Position numbers and translations under genes: made by a program
The notes under the pieces: generated by a model
What the model was told of the DNA's origin: nothing
The model's input: the letters and a program-made list of their open reading frames with translations, nothing else
Database searches by the model: none
In this document: positions 1-7,032 of the stretch, piece after piece
Layout: every line of letters starts with the position of its first letter
Numbering within the stretch: position 1 is the first letter of the stretch
Assembly: GCA_016709225.1 (NCBI GenBank)
Contig: JADJEE010000001.1
Location: 310,001-374,000 of the forward strand
Source: Deltaproteobacteria bacterium
GTDB taxonomy: Bacteria > Myxococcota_A > Polyangia > Nannocystales > Nannocystaceae
Length of the DNA: 64,000 nt
Reading direction: 5' to 3'

Positions 1-389
1 ATCACCACCGCGACCAGGCAGCCGGCCGCGAACACGCTCGCGAGCACCGGCAGCACCGCCGCGGCGCCGTGGGTGTCGTCGCCGCTCCACCACATCGCGA
101 CCACGCACGCGGGCGTCGGCACCACCACCTGTAGCAGCGGTAGCTCGCGTGCGAGCGCAGCCGCGCGGCCCTTTCGCGCGCGCAGCCAAAGCACGCACAG
201 CAGCGTGATGCCGCAGGTGACCACCGCGAGGTCGAGCGCGTCGCGACCAGCCGCGCCGACCCGCGCCGCGCCGCCTTGGGCGGTGAGCAGCACCCGCGCA
301 ATCACGAAATGCACCGCGGATGCGGCGAGCACGATGCCGAGCGCGCCCGCGGAGTCGCCGCGAGCTGCTTGCGTCGACTCGTCGTTCAT
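1..389 (-). CDS. Hypothetical membrane protein, 3' part beyond the window edge
   Basis: Reading the minus strand from an ATG at 387-389 gives about 129 codons with no stop before the window edge, so the gene is incomplete. The visible protein starts MNDESTQAARGD and then has about four hydrophobic stretches (near residues 14-34, 50-68, 82-98 and 106-129) separated by short Arg-rich turns. This is the pattern of an integral inner-membrane protein. I recognise no catalytic motif and no family. A TATCCT hexamer (revcomp of 404-409) lies 14 nt upstream of the ATG and could be its -10 element. The next gene upstream on the same strand is etfA, whose stop is about 130 nt away, so a separate transcript is plausible. 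Confidence is good that this is coding and low for function. Confidence 0.6.
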   Translation of the reverse strand, partial: MNDESTQAARGDSAGALGIVLAASAVHFVIARVLLTAQGGAARVGAAGRDALDLAVVTCGITLLCVLWLRARKGRAAALARELPLLQVVVPTPACVVAMWWSGDDTHGAAAVLPVLASVFAAGCLVAVV

Positions 390-403
390 CGCGTGGAGCC
401 GAT

Positions 404-409
404 AGGATA
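404..409 (-). promoter_or_regulatory. Candidate -10 element (TATCCT) for the membrane protein at 1-389
   Basis: On the minus strand the hexamer TATCCT ends 14 nt before the ATG at 389. It is AT-rich against a very GC-rich background. No convincing -35 element is visible. Confidence 0.35.
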
Positions 410-435
410 CTGCAACTGCGAGCTCGGCACGCAAG

Positions 436-468
436 CGCGCCCGCAACCCCGGAGGGGGCGCGGGCGCG
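436..468 (-). terminator. Hairpin downstream of etfA, possible terminator
   Basis: Perfect 9-bp arms (436-444 and 460-468) with a 15-nt loop lie 55 nt beyond the etfA stop codon. There is no T tract after it on the minus strand, so it may be a 3'-end stabiliser or a Rho-associated end and not a classical intrinsic terminator. Confidence 0.35.
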
Positions 469-522
469 TGGGGGCCGTGCGTTGGCAGGCGCGCGTGGAT
501 GCGTGCGCCGGCGCGGTCGCGC

Positions 523-1491
523 CTAGCCCTTGCGGGCGCGGACCAGCTCGACCAGCTTGGGCAGCGTGTCTTCCCACTTCGCGACCAGGCCGTAGTCCGC
601 GATCTGGAAGATCGGCTCCTCGCCGTTCTTGTTGATCGCGACGATCACCTTGCTGCCCTTCATGCCGGCGAGGTGCTGGATCGCGCCCGAGATGGCGACC
701 GCGATGTACAGGTTCGGCGCCACGACCTTGCCGGTCTGACCCACCTGCAGATCGGCGGGCACCATGCCCGCGTCGGTCGCCGCACGGCTGGCACCGAGCG
801 CACCGCCGAGCAGGTCGGTGAGCTCCTCGAGCACCTTGAAGTTGGCGCCCTCGCGCATGCCACGGCCGCCCGAGACCACGACCTTCGCCTCGGTGAGGGC
901 TGGTCGCGCGCTCTGGGTCTTCTCCAGCGAGATCACCTGGGTGCCGCGGTTGGAGGTCTCGACCGCGAGCGGGGCGACGTTGGCCGCTGCGCCGCCGGGC
1001 TGCGCCGGCGCGAACTCGCTGGCGCGTGCGGTGAAGCAGACGAGCGGCCCGACCAGCTCGATCTCGGCGATCGCACGACCGGCCGAGACCTCGCGGGCGA
1101 ACAGCCGCGGGCCCTTCACGGCGGTGACCTCGGGTGCCAGCGGGGCCCCGAGCACTGCGGCCGCGCGCGGCAGCGTGTCGCGCAGGGTCGAGGTGGCGGT
1201 GCCACCGATCGCTGCCACGCCGAGCGTCTTGGCGGCGGTGACGATCGCGTCGGACCACGCCTCGGCCGTGAACGGCTCGAGCGCGGCATGGGCCGCGACG
1301 TGCACGGTCTTGGCGCCGTAACCCTCGGCGGCGATGGCTGCCGCGGCGGCCTGCGGCGACGCGCCGAGCACCAACAGGTGCAGCTCGCCACCCAGCGCGG
1401 CGGCGACCTGCTGCCCGGCCGTGATGCCCGGCAGGCTGTGCGCGCGCAGCTTGTTGTCCCCGATCTCGACTACGACAAGAACGTTGCTCAT
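523..1491 (-). CDS. etfA: Electron transfer flavoprotein subunit alpha
   Basis: This is the 322-residue large subunit of the heterodimeric electron transfer flavoprotein. It binds FAD and passes electrons from acyl-CoA and related dehydrogenases to the membrane ETF:quinone oxidoreductase. The N-terminal domain begins MSNVLVVVEIGDNKLR. The C-terminal FAD-binding domain starts at about residue 207 (SGGRGMREGANF) and carries the family blocks GASRAATDAG, VGQTGKVVAPNLYIA, ISGAIQHLAG and IVAINKNGEEPIFQIADYG. The length is typical. Its ATG overlaps the etfB stop in an ATGA junction (1488-1491), so the two subunits are translationally coupled. No dehydrogenase or ETF-QO gene is next to it, so the electron donor cannot be named from context. 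Confidence 0.96.
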   Translation of the reverse strand: MSNVLVVVEIGDNKLRAHSLPGITAGQQVAAALGGELHLLVLGASPQAAAAAIAAEGYGAKTVHVAAHAALEPFTAEAWSDAIVTAAKTLGVAAIGGTATSTLRDTLPRAAAVLGAPLAPEVTAVKGPRLFAREVSAGRAIAEIELVGPLVCFTARASEFAPAQPGGAAANVAPLAVETSNRGTQVISLEKTQSARPALTEAKVVVSGGRGMREGANFKVLEELTDLLGGALGASRAATDAGMVPADLQVGQTGKVVAPNLYIAVAISGAIQHLAGMKGSKVIVAINKNGEEPIFQIADYGLVAKWEDTLPKLVELVRARKG

Positions 1492-2306
1492 AGCACCTTC
1501 GCCTCCGTCGCGAGCTTCTCGACCAGTTCCTCGACCGAGCCGACGATCTTGCCGGCCTGGCGCTTGGGCGGCGCCACGGCGCCCTTGCTCTGCACCGCCT
1601 GGCCCGGCGTCACGCCGAGATCCGCGGGCTTGAGCACCTCGACCTTCTTGGTCTTCGCCATCGTGATGCCGCGCAGCGACGCCAACCGCGGTTTGTCGGG
1701 GTAGGGGTGGTCGGCCGGGGTCGCGCCGTTGCGGACGCTGGTCGGCAGCACGATGCGCAGGTCGACCGAGAGCACCGCCGGCAGCGGCACGCGCTTGGTC
1801 TCGACGCCGTCTTCGACCTCGCGCGCGACCTGCAGCGCGTTGCCCTCGCGGTCCCACGTGACCGACGCGGCGAAGGTCGCCTGCGGCAGGTCGAGCAGAC
1901 CGGCGATGCGCTGCGCCACCTCGTTGCCCTCGTTGTCCTGGGAGAGCTTGCCCGAGATCAGCAGGTCGGCGCTCTCGCGGCGGAACACCGCCGCGACCAG
2001 CTGCGCGACGCTCTGGGCGTCGAGCTGGGCGTCGTCGGCCTCGACCACGATGGCCCGGTTGGCACCCATCGCCAGGAAGTTCGTGACGTGCTCGCGCTTG
2101 CCGGGCGGGCACACGCTGACGACGACGACCTCGGCGAGACGCTCGGTACCACCGCCGACCTCGGCGAGGCGCAGCGCGGTCTCGATGCCGTACTCGTCGA
2201 ATTCGTTCTGCACGAACTTCGCAGCGGTGGTGTCGATCTGTCCGCCGGCGAACTTGGGCGGCTCGACCGGATCGGGAATCCGTTTGACGGTCACCAGGAT
2301 CTTCAT
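1488..2306 (-). CDS. etfB: Electron transfer flavoprotein subunit beta
   Basis: This is the 272-residue small subunit of the electron transfer flavoprotein, which holds AMP and the dehydrogenase recognition loop. The sequence begins MKILVTVKRIPDP and contains the family stretches NEFDEYGIETALRL, LISGKLSQDNEGNEV, LLDLPQATFAASV and LPAVLSVDLRIVLP. The start is fixed by a very strong ribosome-binding site (AAGGAGGG, revcomp of 2314-2321) seven nucleotides upstream. The longer open frame upstream of this ATG has atypical composition and is not coding. It is the first gene of an etfB-etfA operon. Together the subunits act in the cytoplasm as a soluble electron carrier, most often for fatty acid or amino acid oxidation. 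Confidence 0.96.
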   Translation of the reverse strand: MKILVTVKRIPDPVEPPKFAGGQIDTTAAKFVQNEFDEYGIETALRLAEVGGGTERLAEVVVVSVCPPGKREHVTNFLAMGANRAIVVEADDAQLDAQSVAQLVAAVFRRESADLLISGKLSQDNEGNEVAQRIAGLLDLPQATFAASVTWDREGNALQVAREVEDGVETKRVPLPAVLSVDLRIVLPTSVRNGATPADHPYPDKPRLASLRGITMAKTKKVEVLKPADLGVTPGQAVQSKGAVAPPKRQAGKIVGSVEELVEKLATEAKVL

Positions 2307-2313
2307 GAATCGA

Positions 2314-2321
2314 CCCTCCTT
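2314..2321 (-). promoter_or_regulatory. Strong ribosome-binding site of etfB
   Basis: The minus strand reads AAGGAGGG, an almost perfect anti-Shine-Dalgarno match, seven nucleotides before the etfB ATG. It contrasts with the many genes here that have none. Confidence 0.85.
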
Positions 2322-2569
2322 AGACCGCGGCTGTATCGCAAGCGAGCCCCAGGCTGTCAAACGCCAAAGCCGCGCAAGGGCGTCGGGGGCGGCGCGGGCC
2401 CACGTGCGCGGTCGCGGGCGCCACCGGCATCGCTGCAGGTGGCGCCGGCGCGGACGCTTCGGGGCGCCGGCGCTCGCGGTGCACGCGGTGCGAGGGCCCA
2501 TGCGTGCGCCGGTGCTCGCGGCCCGCCGTCGACCCCGCGTTGGCGGTTGCGGGCGCCCAGGCGCTGCGC

Positions 2570-2575
2570 TAGCGT
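2570..2575 (+). promoter_or_regulatory. TAGCGT element 8 nt before a TTG start (leaderless type)
   Basis: TAGCGT is followed by exactly 8 nt and the TTG proposed as the start of the DsbA-like lipoprotein. No Shine-Dalgarno sequence lies between them. This fits a -10 element driving a leaderless transcript. Confidence 0.5.
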
Positions 2576-2583
2576 CCACGCCG

Positions 2584-3522
2584 TTGCGACCGACTTCGCA
2601 CTCCCTGCTCGCACTCGCGTTGCTCGTGCTCTCGGCGTGCAGCGGCTGCACCACGCCCGAGGCCAAGACCCCGGACGCGACGCCGGCCGAACAGGCGCCC
2701 GAGCCCCCGAGCGAGCGCGACAAGGCCCGCAGCGAGCTCGCGGGCGGCGAAGAGATCAAAGAGGCCCGCGGGGTCTCCCTCGACAAGCTGTCGGACTCCC
2801 AGAAGACCTCGTTCTTCCAGATCATCAACTCGGAGCCGAGCGCCTGCGACAAGCCGCACAGCATCGCGGTGTCGCTGCGCGACGACGGCTCCTGTCGCGA
2901 CTCGTTGGTGGTCGCGCAGCTCATCGCCGACGCGCTGGTGCAGGGCGCGACCGTGTCGGCGATCCGTGACGCGCTCGACGTCGTGGTCGCGGGCCTGAAG
3001 CCGCGGGACATCCCCACCAAGGGCCGGCCGGTGTGGGGCAACGAGAACGCGCCGGTCACGGTGGTGGTGTTCGCCGACTTCACCTGCCCGCACTGCCGCG
3101 CCGAGGTGCCGAAGCTGCGCGCGGCGATCGACCAGTTCCGCGGCCGCGCGAAGCTCGTGTTCAAGTACTTCCCGCTGCAGGGCCCTGGCCACGAGCGCTC
3201 GCGCTTCGCCGCGCTGGCCGCCGAGGCTGCCCACGAGCAGGGCAAGTTCTGGGAGATGCACGATCAGATCTTCGAACACTTCGGCGTGCTCGAGGACGAG
3301 GACATCATGGGCTATGCGCGGGCGGTCGGGCTCGACCTCGACGAGTTCCGCGCGTCCTACGAGGGCAAGAAGGGCGATGCCCGCATCGACGCCGATCGCA
3401 AGGACGGCGAGACCCTCGAGATCGGCGGGACCCCGGCGGTGTTCGTGAACGGTCGCATGATGAACGAGCTGCTGTTCGGCGGTACGCTGCCCGGGTGGAT
3501 CGACGACGCGCTCAAGCGCTGA
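2584..3522 (+). CDS. DsbA-family thioredoxin-fold lipoprotein
   Basis: This is a predicted lipoprotein with a C-terminal thiol oxidoreductase domain. From the TTG at 2584 the protein begins with a basic residue, then a hydrophobic run ending in LVLSAC, a good lipobox. A Glu/Pro-rich linker and an alpha-helical region follow. The thioredoxin-like domain holds the CXXC site in FADFTCPHCRAEV, and a cis-Pro type segment follows in EIGGTPAVFVNGR. The layout matches DsbA/DsbG-like Thioredoxin_4 proteins that oxidise or isomerise disulfides outside the cytoplasmic membrane. No ATG gives a sensible signal peptide. The TTG is supported by the TAGCGT hexamer 8 nt upstream. Homoserine kinase starts 13 nt downstream and may be co-transcribed, though the functions are unrelated. 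Confidence 0.85.
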   Translation: MRPTSHSLLALALLVLSACSGCTTPEAKTPDATPAEQAPEPPSERDKARSELAGGEEIKEARGVSLDKLSDSQKTSFFQIINSEPSACDKPHSIAVSLRDDGSCRDSLVVAQLIADALVQGATVSAIRDALDVVVAGLKPRDIPTKGRPVWGNENAPVTVVVFADFTCPHCRAEVPKLRAAIDQFRGRAKLVFKYFPLQGPGHERSRFAALAAEAAHEQGKFWEMHDQIFEHFGVLEDEDIMGYARAVGLDLDEFRASYEGKKGDARIDADRKDGETLEIGGTPAVFVNGRMMNELLFGGTLPGWIDDALKR

Positions 3523-3535
3523 CGGTGGTGGGCGC

Positions 3536-4498
3536 GTGAGCGAGGCCCCTCGAGTGCAGCCGCGACCGTGGATCGAGGCCTTCGCGCCCGCCACGGTGTC
3601 GAACCTGGGCCCCGGCTTCGACTGCCTCGGGCTCGCGCTGCGCAGCCGCGGCGACACCGTGCGCGCGCGTCGTCGCGACGACGCCGGGGTTGCGTTGCTG
3701 CGTGTCACCGGCGATGGCGGGGCGCTGCCCTGCGATGCGCGCAACACCGCCGCCGTGGCCGCGGCGGCGTTGCTCGCTGCCCACGCGCCCCACGCCGGCG
3801 TCGAGCTCGAGCTCGACAAGGGGCTGCCGCTCGGCAGCGGGCTCGGCAGCTCGGGGGCCTCGGCGGCGGCGGCCGTGGTGGCGGTCGACGCTGCGCTCGC
3901 GCTGGGCCTGCCCGCGACCGCGCTGGTCGAGGCGGCGCGCGCCGGTGAAGCCGCGGCGTGCGGCGCCGGTCACCCCGACAACGTCGCGCCGGCGATCGTC
4001 GGCGGCATCGTGCTCATCCCCTCGTTGTCACCGCTGCGCCTGGTGTCGCTGCCGACGCCGCCGTCGATGTGGTTGGCGATCTACACGCCCGGTTGTCAGG
4101 TGCCCACCGCGACCGCGCGCGCGGTGCTGCCGGCCGCGGTGTCGCTGGCGGCGTGCGTGCAGCAGGCCGCGCGGCTGGCGTTGTTGGTGCACGGCCTGCA
4201 CGAGCGCGATCTGTCGCTCGTGGGCGAGGCCATCACCGACGACATCGTCGAGCCCGCGCGCGCGGGGCTCATCCCCGGCTACCTCGACGCCAAGGCCGCG
4301 TGCTGCGAGGCCGGAGCGATCGCGTGCAGCATCAGCGGTGCGGGCCCGACGACGTTCGCGATGACCGCAGACCGCGGTCGCGCCGAGGCCTTGTTGGGCC
4401 TGCTCGACGAGGCCTTCACGGCTGCGGGCGTCGCCGGACGCGGCTTCGTGGATCAGGTCGGCGGCGGCGCGCGGGTGATCTCCGCCGTGCTCCACTGA
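3536..4498 (+). CDS. thrB: Homoserine kinase (GHMP kinase family)
   Basis: This 320-residue GHMP-superfamily kinase most likely phosphorylates L-homoserine with ATP in threonine biosynthesis. Motif 1 near the N-terminus is NLGPGFDCLGLALRSRGDTV, the form typical of ThrB. The ATP-binding motif 2 is LPLGSGLGSSGASAAAA, and motif 3 near the C-terminus is SISGAGPTTFAM. The text GHPDNVAPAIVGG is also characteristic of the family. The start is a GTG at 3536, 13 nt after the preceding lipoprotein stop. No other threonine-pathway gene is in the window. Another GHMP kinase is possible but less likely given motif 1. Confidence 0.9.
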   Translation: MSEAPRVQPRPWIEAFAPATVSNLGPGFDCLGLALRSRGDTVRARRRDDAGVALLRVTGDGGALPCDARNTAAVAAAALLAAHAPHAGVELELDKGLPLGSGLGSSGASAAAAVVAVDAALALGLPATALVEAARAGEAAACGAGHPDNVAPAIVGGIVLIPSLSPLRLVSLPTPPSMWLAIYTPGCQVPTATARAVLPAAVSLAACVQQAARLALLVHGLHERDLSLVGEAITDDIVEPARAGLIPGYLDAKAACCEAGAIACSISGAGPTTFAMTADRGRAEALLGLLDEAFTAAGVAGRGFVDQVGGGARVISAVLH

Positions 4499-4633
4499 CG
4501 CGGCGAGTGCCCCGTTGCGTGCATCGTGCCGGCGTGCTCGCTCGGGCGCCCATGCCCCACGCCCGCGCGTGCGGTGAAGCCAAGAACGCGAGTGATGTCC
4601 GACAGGCATGGATCCTGCTCACCTTCGCACGCC

Positions 4634-5095
4634 ATGACGCAAGCCAACGCAGTCCACACCTCCAATGATCGCGACGTCGATCGCCTGAACGCGATGCTCC
4701 GAGGCGAGCGCTCCGCGGTCGAGACCTACGCCCAGTGCATCGAGAAGCTCGATGCGCAGGGCAGCACGCTGGGCGCACAGCTGCGATCGCTGCAGGCGTC
4801 GCACGCCGCGCGCGTTGGCCGACTCAGCCAGCGCGTGTCGCAGCTGGGCGGCACCGCCGACACCGACTCGGGCGCGTGGGGCACCTTCGCCAAGCTCGTC
4901 GAGGGCGGCGCGGCGGTGTTCGGTGAGAAGGCCGCAATCGCGGCGCTCGAGCAGGGCGAGGACCACGGCAAGAAGGTCTACGAGGACCTCGACGGCGTGG
5001 GCGAGACGACCCGCCAGTTCGTGCTGCGCGACCTGATGCCCGAGCAGCGTCGCACCCACGACGCGCTCGCAGCAATGAAGCGCGCGATGGACTGA
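4634..5095 (+). CDS. DUF2383-type four-helix bundle protein
   Basis: The protein has 153 residues and is predicted to be almost entirely helical. The pattern NRDVDRLNAMLRGERSAVETYAQCIEKL, followed by an Ala/Arg/Gln-rich helix and EQGEDHGKKVYEDLDG, resembles the ferritin-like DUF2383 (PA2169) family found in many proteobacteria. The family has no firmly assigned function, though a stress or metal role is often suspected. The ATG at 4634 was chosen because the conserved part starts just after it; the open frame extends 36 codons further upstream with no homology-like sequence. It stands alone between homoserine kinase and a convergent lipoprotein gene. The family call is from sequence pattern only. 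Confidence 0.75.
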   Translation: MTQANAVHTSNDRDVDRLNAMLRGERSAVETYAQCIEKLDAQGSTLGAQLRSLQASHAARVGRLSQRVSQLGGTADTDSGAWGTFAKLVEGGAAVFGEKAAIAALEQGEDHGKKVYEDLDGVGETTRQFVLRDLMPEQRRTHDALAAMKRAMD

Positions 5096-5209
5096 GCCTC
5101 GCCACCGCTGGCCGCCAGCATCGACGCCCGCGCACGCGTGGGCGACCCGCCGCTTGCGCCACGCGAGGGCTGGTCGCACGCGTGCGCGTCGTCGCCGTGC
5201 GTGCGCAGG

Positions 5210-5683
5210 TCAGTGCCGCTGCGGCGCAGGACGCTCGTCGTCGTCAGGCAGGGCCACGACCGCGAACGACGAGAGGTACGTGGCCGAGGCCGCGAGCGTG
5301 CCGTTCTCGGCGTCGAAGTCCCGGTCGGCGAGCAGGTTCCACGTCGCCTCGCGCTGTGCCCACAGCCCCAGCTCGCGATCGCCGGCGTCGTCGAGATCGG
5401 CCTCTTCGAGCTCGAGCGTCAGGCGGGCGGGGAACAGGAAGCCGGTACCGCGCGGACCGACCTCGTAGCAGGGGCCGAGCGCATCGAGGTGCATCGCCGT
5501 GCAGTCGACCTGGTCGATGGTGATGTCGACGTCGTGGGACAGCGCGCCCTCGGCAATCTCGAGCGAAAGCCGACCGTCGGCGGATACCACCGTGCCGCCG
5601 CGGGGGCCGACGGTCGCTCCGTCGGTGCCTTCGCAGCCGGTCAGCGTCACGCAAGCGACGAGCGCGATGTTCGCGAGGCGCAT
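5210..5683 (-). CDS. Small lipoprotein with ZU5-like beta domain
   Basis: This is a 157-residue predicted lipoprotein. It starts MRLANIALVACVTLTGC, a short basic n-region, a hydrophobic core and a lipobox at Cys-17. The mature part contains GPRGGTVVSADGRLSLEIAEGALSHDVDITID, which resembles the first half of ZU5-like domains common in myxobacterial surface proteins, followed by a beta-rich region ending SSFAVVALP. The start is supported by GGGAGAG about 10 nt upstream on the minus strand. A longer open frame begins at 5770 but has no sensible N-terminus. Two palindromes lie upstream (5770-5800 and 5840-5855). Role unknown, likely envelope-associated. Confidence 0.72.
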   Translation of the reverse strand: MRLANIALVACVTLTGCEGTDGATVGPRGGTVVSADGRLSLEIAEGALSHDVDITIDQVDCTAMHLDALGPCYEVGPRGTGFLFPARLTLELEEADLDDAGDRELGLWAQREATWNLLADRDFDAENGTLAASATYLSSFAVVALPDDDERPAPQRH

Positions 5684-5769
5684 CCTTCGGTCTCTCCCTG
5701 CACCCACTTCGACACCACCGGCCCTGGGCTTTACGGCCTCCATGACGAGTTTCCCGCGCGAGGGGACCA

Positions 5770-5800
5770 TGATGTTCCCGGGAGTACTTGCGGAACATCA
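5770..5800. repeat. Inverted repeat, 9-bp perfect arms
   Basis: TGATGTTCC (5770-5778) is repeated inverted as GGAACATCA (5792-5800) around a 13-nt centre. It is unusually AT-rich for this window and lies 87-117 nt upstream of the lipoprotein at 5210-5683. It could be an operator or the terminator of the gene at 5907-6188. Confidence 0.55.
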
Positions 5801-5839
5801 GCCTTTCCAGCAGTCCAGCCTTGGGCCGGGAAATCGGAC

Positions 5840-5855
5840 CGTATTGAGCAATACG
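5840..5855. repeat. Short palindrome CGTATTG-AG-CAATACG
   Basis: This is a perfect 7-bp inverted repeat with a 2-nt centre in the 223-nt gap between two minus-strand lipoprotein genes. The compact, AT-containing symmetry looks more like a protein-binding site than a hairpin. Confidence 0.5.
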
Positions 5856-5906
5856 CGTCCCGCGGTCATCGATCGCGCGGGCTGCGTCGCTGGGGCGATC
5901 TCGGCG

Positions 5907-6188
5907 TCAGGTGCCGCCGGTGGTGCCCGAGCTCGACGAACCGTCGCCGTCGCCGCCGCTGTCGCCGGTCGCGAAGCCGTCGCAGCTGGTCGGCGGGAAC
6001 GGCAAGCAGCCGTGGTACTTCGAGTGGCAGGGCGAGCAGTAGGGCGTCGCCGGGTTGATGCTCACGCAGTACTCACTGCCGGGCCGATCCTGGTTCGAGC
6101 AGTGCTCGGGGTTGGGGATGCGACAAGCCATCCCGAGCACGGCCCCGAGCGCCGCCGCGGCCGCAAGCCAGGCCCCGCGCGCCCTCAC
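5907..6188 (-). CDS. Small Cys-rich lipoprotein with C-terminal Gly/Ser/Thr tail
   Basis: This 93-residue protein is read from a GTG at 6186-6188 that overlaps the upstream gene's stop in a GTGA junction, so it is translationally coupled to the gene at 6185-6949. The N-terminus (MRARGAWLAAAAALGAVLGMAC) is a lipoprotein signal peptide. The short mature part has Cys residues in NPEHCSNQ, EYCVSINP, PYCSPCHSKYHGC and SCDG. It ends in a low-complexity tail of Gly, Asp, Ser and Thr. Such linkers usually sit just after the lipobox, so finding one at the extreme C-terminus is odd. Function unknown. Confidence 0.65.
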   Translation of the reverse strand: MRARGAWLAAAAALGAVLGMACRIPNPEHCSNQDRPGSEYCVSINPATPYCSPCHSKYHGCLPFPPTSCDGFATGDSGGDGDGSSSSGTTGGT

Positions 6189-6949
6189 GGCAGCACCCCG
6201 ACGATCATCCGCGGACGCCACCACGCGCTGCGCTTGCGCATCGACTCGTCGCGGCGATGGCCGACGATGCCTGCGGCCAGCACGGCGATGCCGGTGATGA
6301 TGAGCCCGCTGCCGACCGCGAGCAGCACGGCGCCCGGCGGACGGAAGCTCTTGAGCATGGTCGGGTCGTCGCGCAGCGGCGTCTGCGGCTGCGCGAGCAG
6401 GGCCGCGCCGCCGGCCGCGACCGCGGCCCCGGACACCGACAACGCGATGCCGGTGAGGGCCAGGGTGCGGCAGCGCTGCAGCGGCGCCATGCAACGGCTC
6501 GAGACCCCGGTGGCACCGTCGTCGCTGCCGACCTGCGCGCGATCGCGTCGGCGTCGACGATCGCGGTTGCGCGGCTGCGGCGTGTCGTCGGGCACGACCT
6601 TCACGGCGGTCCCGCTGCCGGTGTCGGTCGGGCCGACCACCGGCTTGGGTCCCGTCGGCTGCACCGGGGTCGGCTCGCGCGAGGTCGGATCGACCGGCGT
6701 CGGCAGCACGACCTCTTCGCCCTTGGTGCCGGGCATGTACACACGCTTCGGCGTGCCGGGCGTGGCGGTCGGCGGCGGCACCGTGGGATCCGGGATCGCC
6801 GGGGCGGGCTCGGTCGGGGTCGGCACCGGCGTCGTCGGCGTGGGCACCGGCGGTGGCGGTGGCTCGAGCGCCGCCGTACCGGCACGCGCGCTGGTGACCG
6901 GAGCGGTCAGCAACACGACGGCGAGCGTGGACGCGAGCGCCTTGTGCAT
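6185..6949 (-). CDS. Secreted Pro-rich protein with two C-terminal membrane helices
   Basis: This 254-residue protein has a signal peptide (MHKALASTLAVVLLTAPVTSARA), a long Pro/Thr/Val-rich segment (about residues 25-125) and a basic stretch (NRDRRRRRDRAQ). It ends with two hydrophobic helices separated by a short polar loop (LALTGIALSVSGAAVAAGGAALL and AVLLAVGSGLIITGIAVLAAGIV). The helical hairpin near the C-terminus resembles that of the protein at 39621-40499. No enzyme motif is visible. It is the first gene of a two-gene unit with the small lipoprotein at 5907-6188. A TATCAA hexamer lies 8 nt before the ATG. Role unknown, probably envelope. Confidence 0.7.
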   Translation of the reverse strand: MHKALASTLAVVLLTAPVTSARAGTAALEPPPPPVPTPTTPVPTPTEPAPAIPDPTVPPPTATPGTPKRVYMPGTKGEEVVLPTPVDPTSREPTPVQPTGPKPVVGPTDTGSGTAVKVVPDDTPQPRNRDRRRRRDRAQVGSDDGATGVSSRCMAPLQRCRTLALTGIALSVSGAAVAAGGAALLAQPQTPLRDDPTMLKSFRPPGAVLLAVGSGLIITGIAVLAAGIVGHRRDESMRKRSAWWRPRMIVGVLP

Positions 6950-7032
6950 CGCCGTCGTTGATACCACAGCCGCGGTGGCGTCGGCGAGCGGGCCGACACG
7001 AGCGCGCGGCCCCACGTGCACGTCGGCTCCCG

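Noticed and set aside
2307..3245. N-terminal extension of EtfB reading from 3245
   Set aside because: The real start has a near-perfect RBS, and the extension overlaps the divergent DsbA-like gene.
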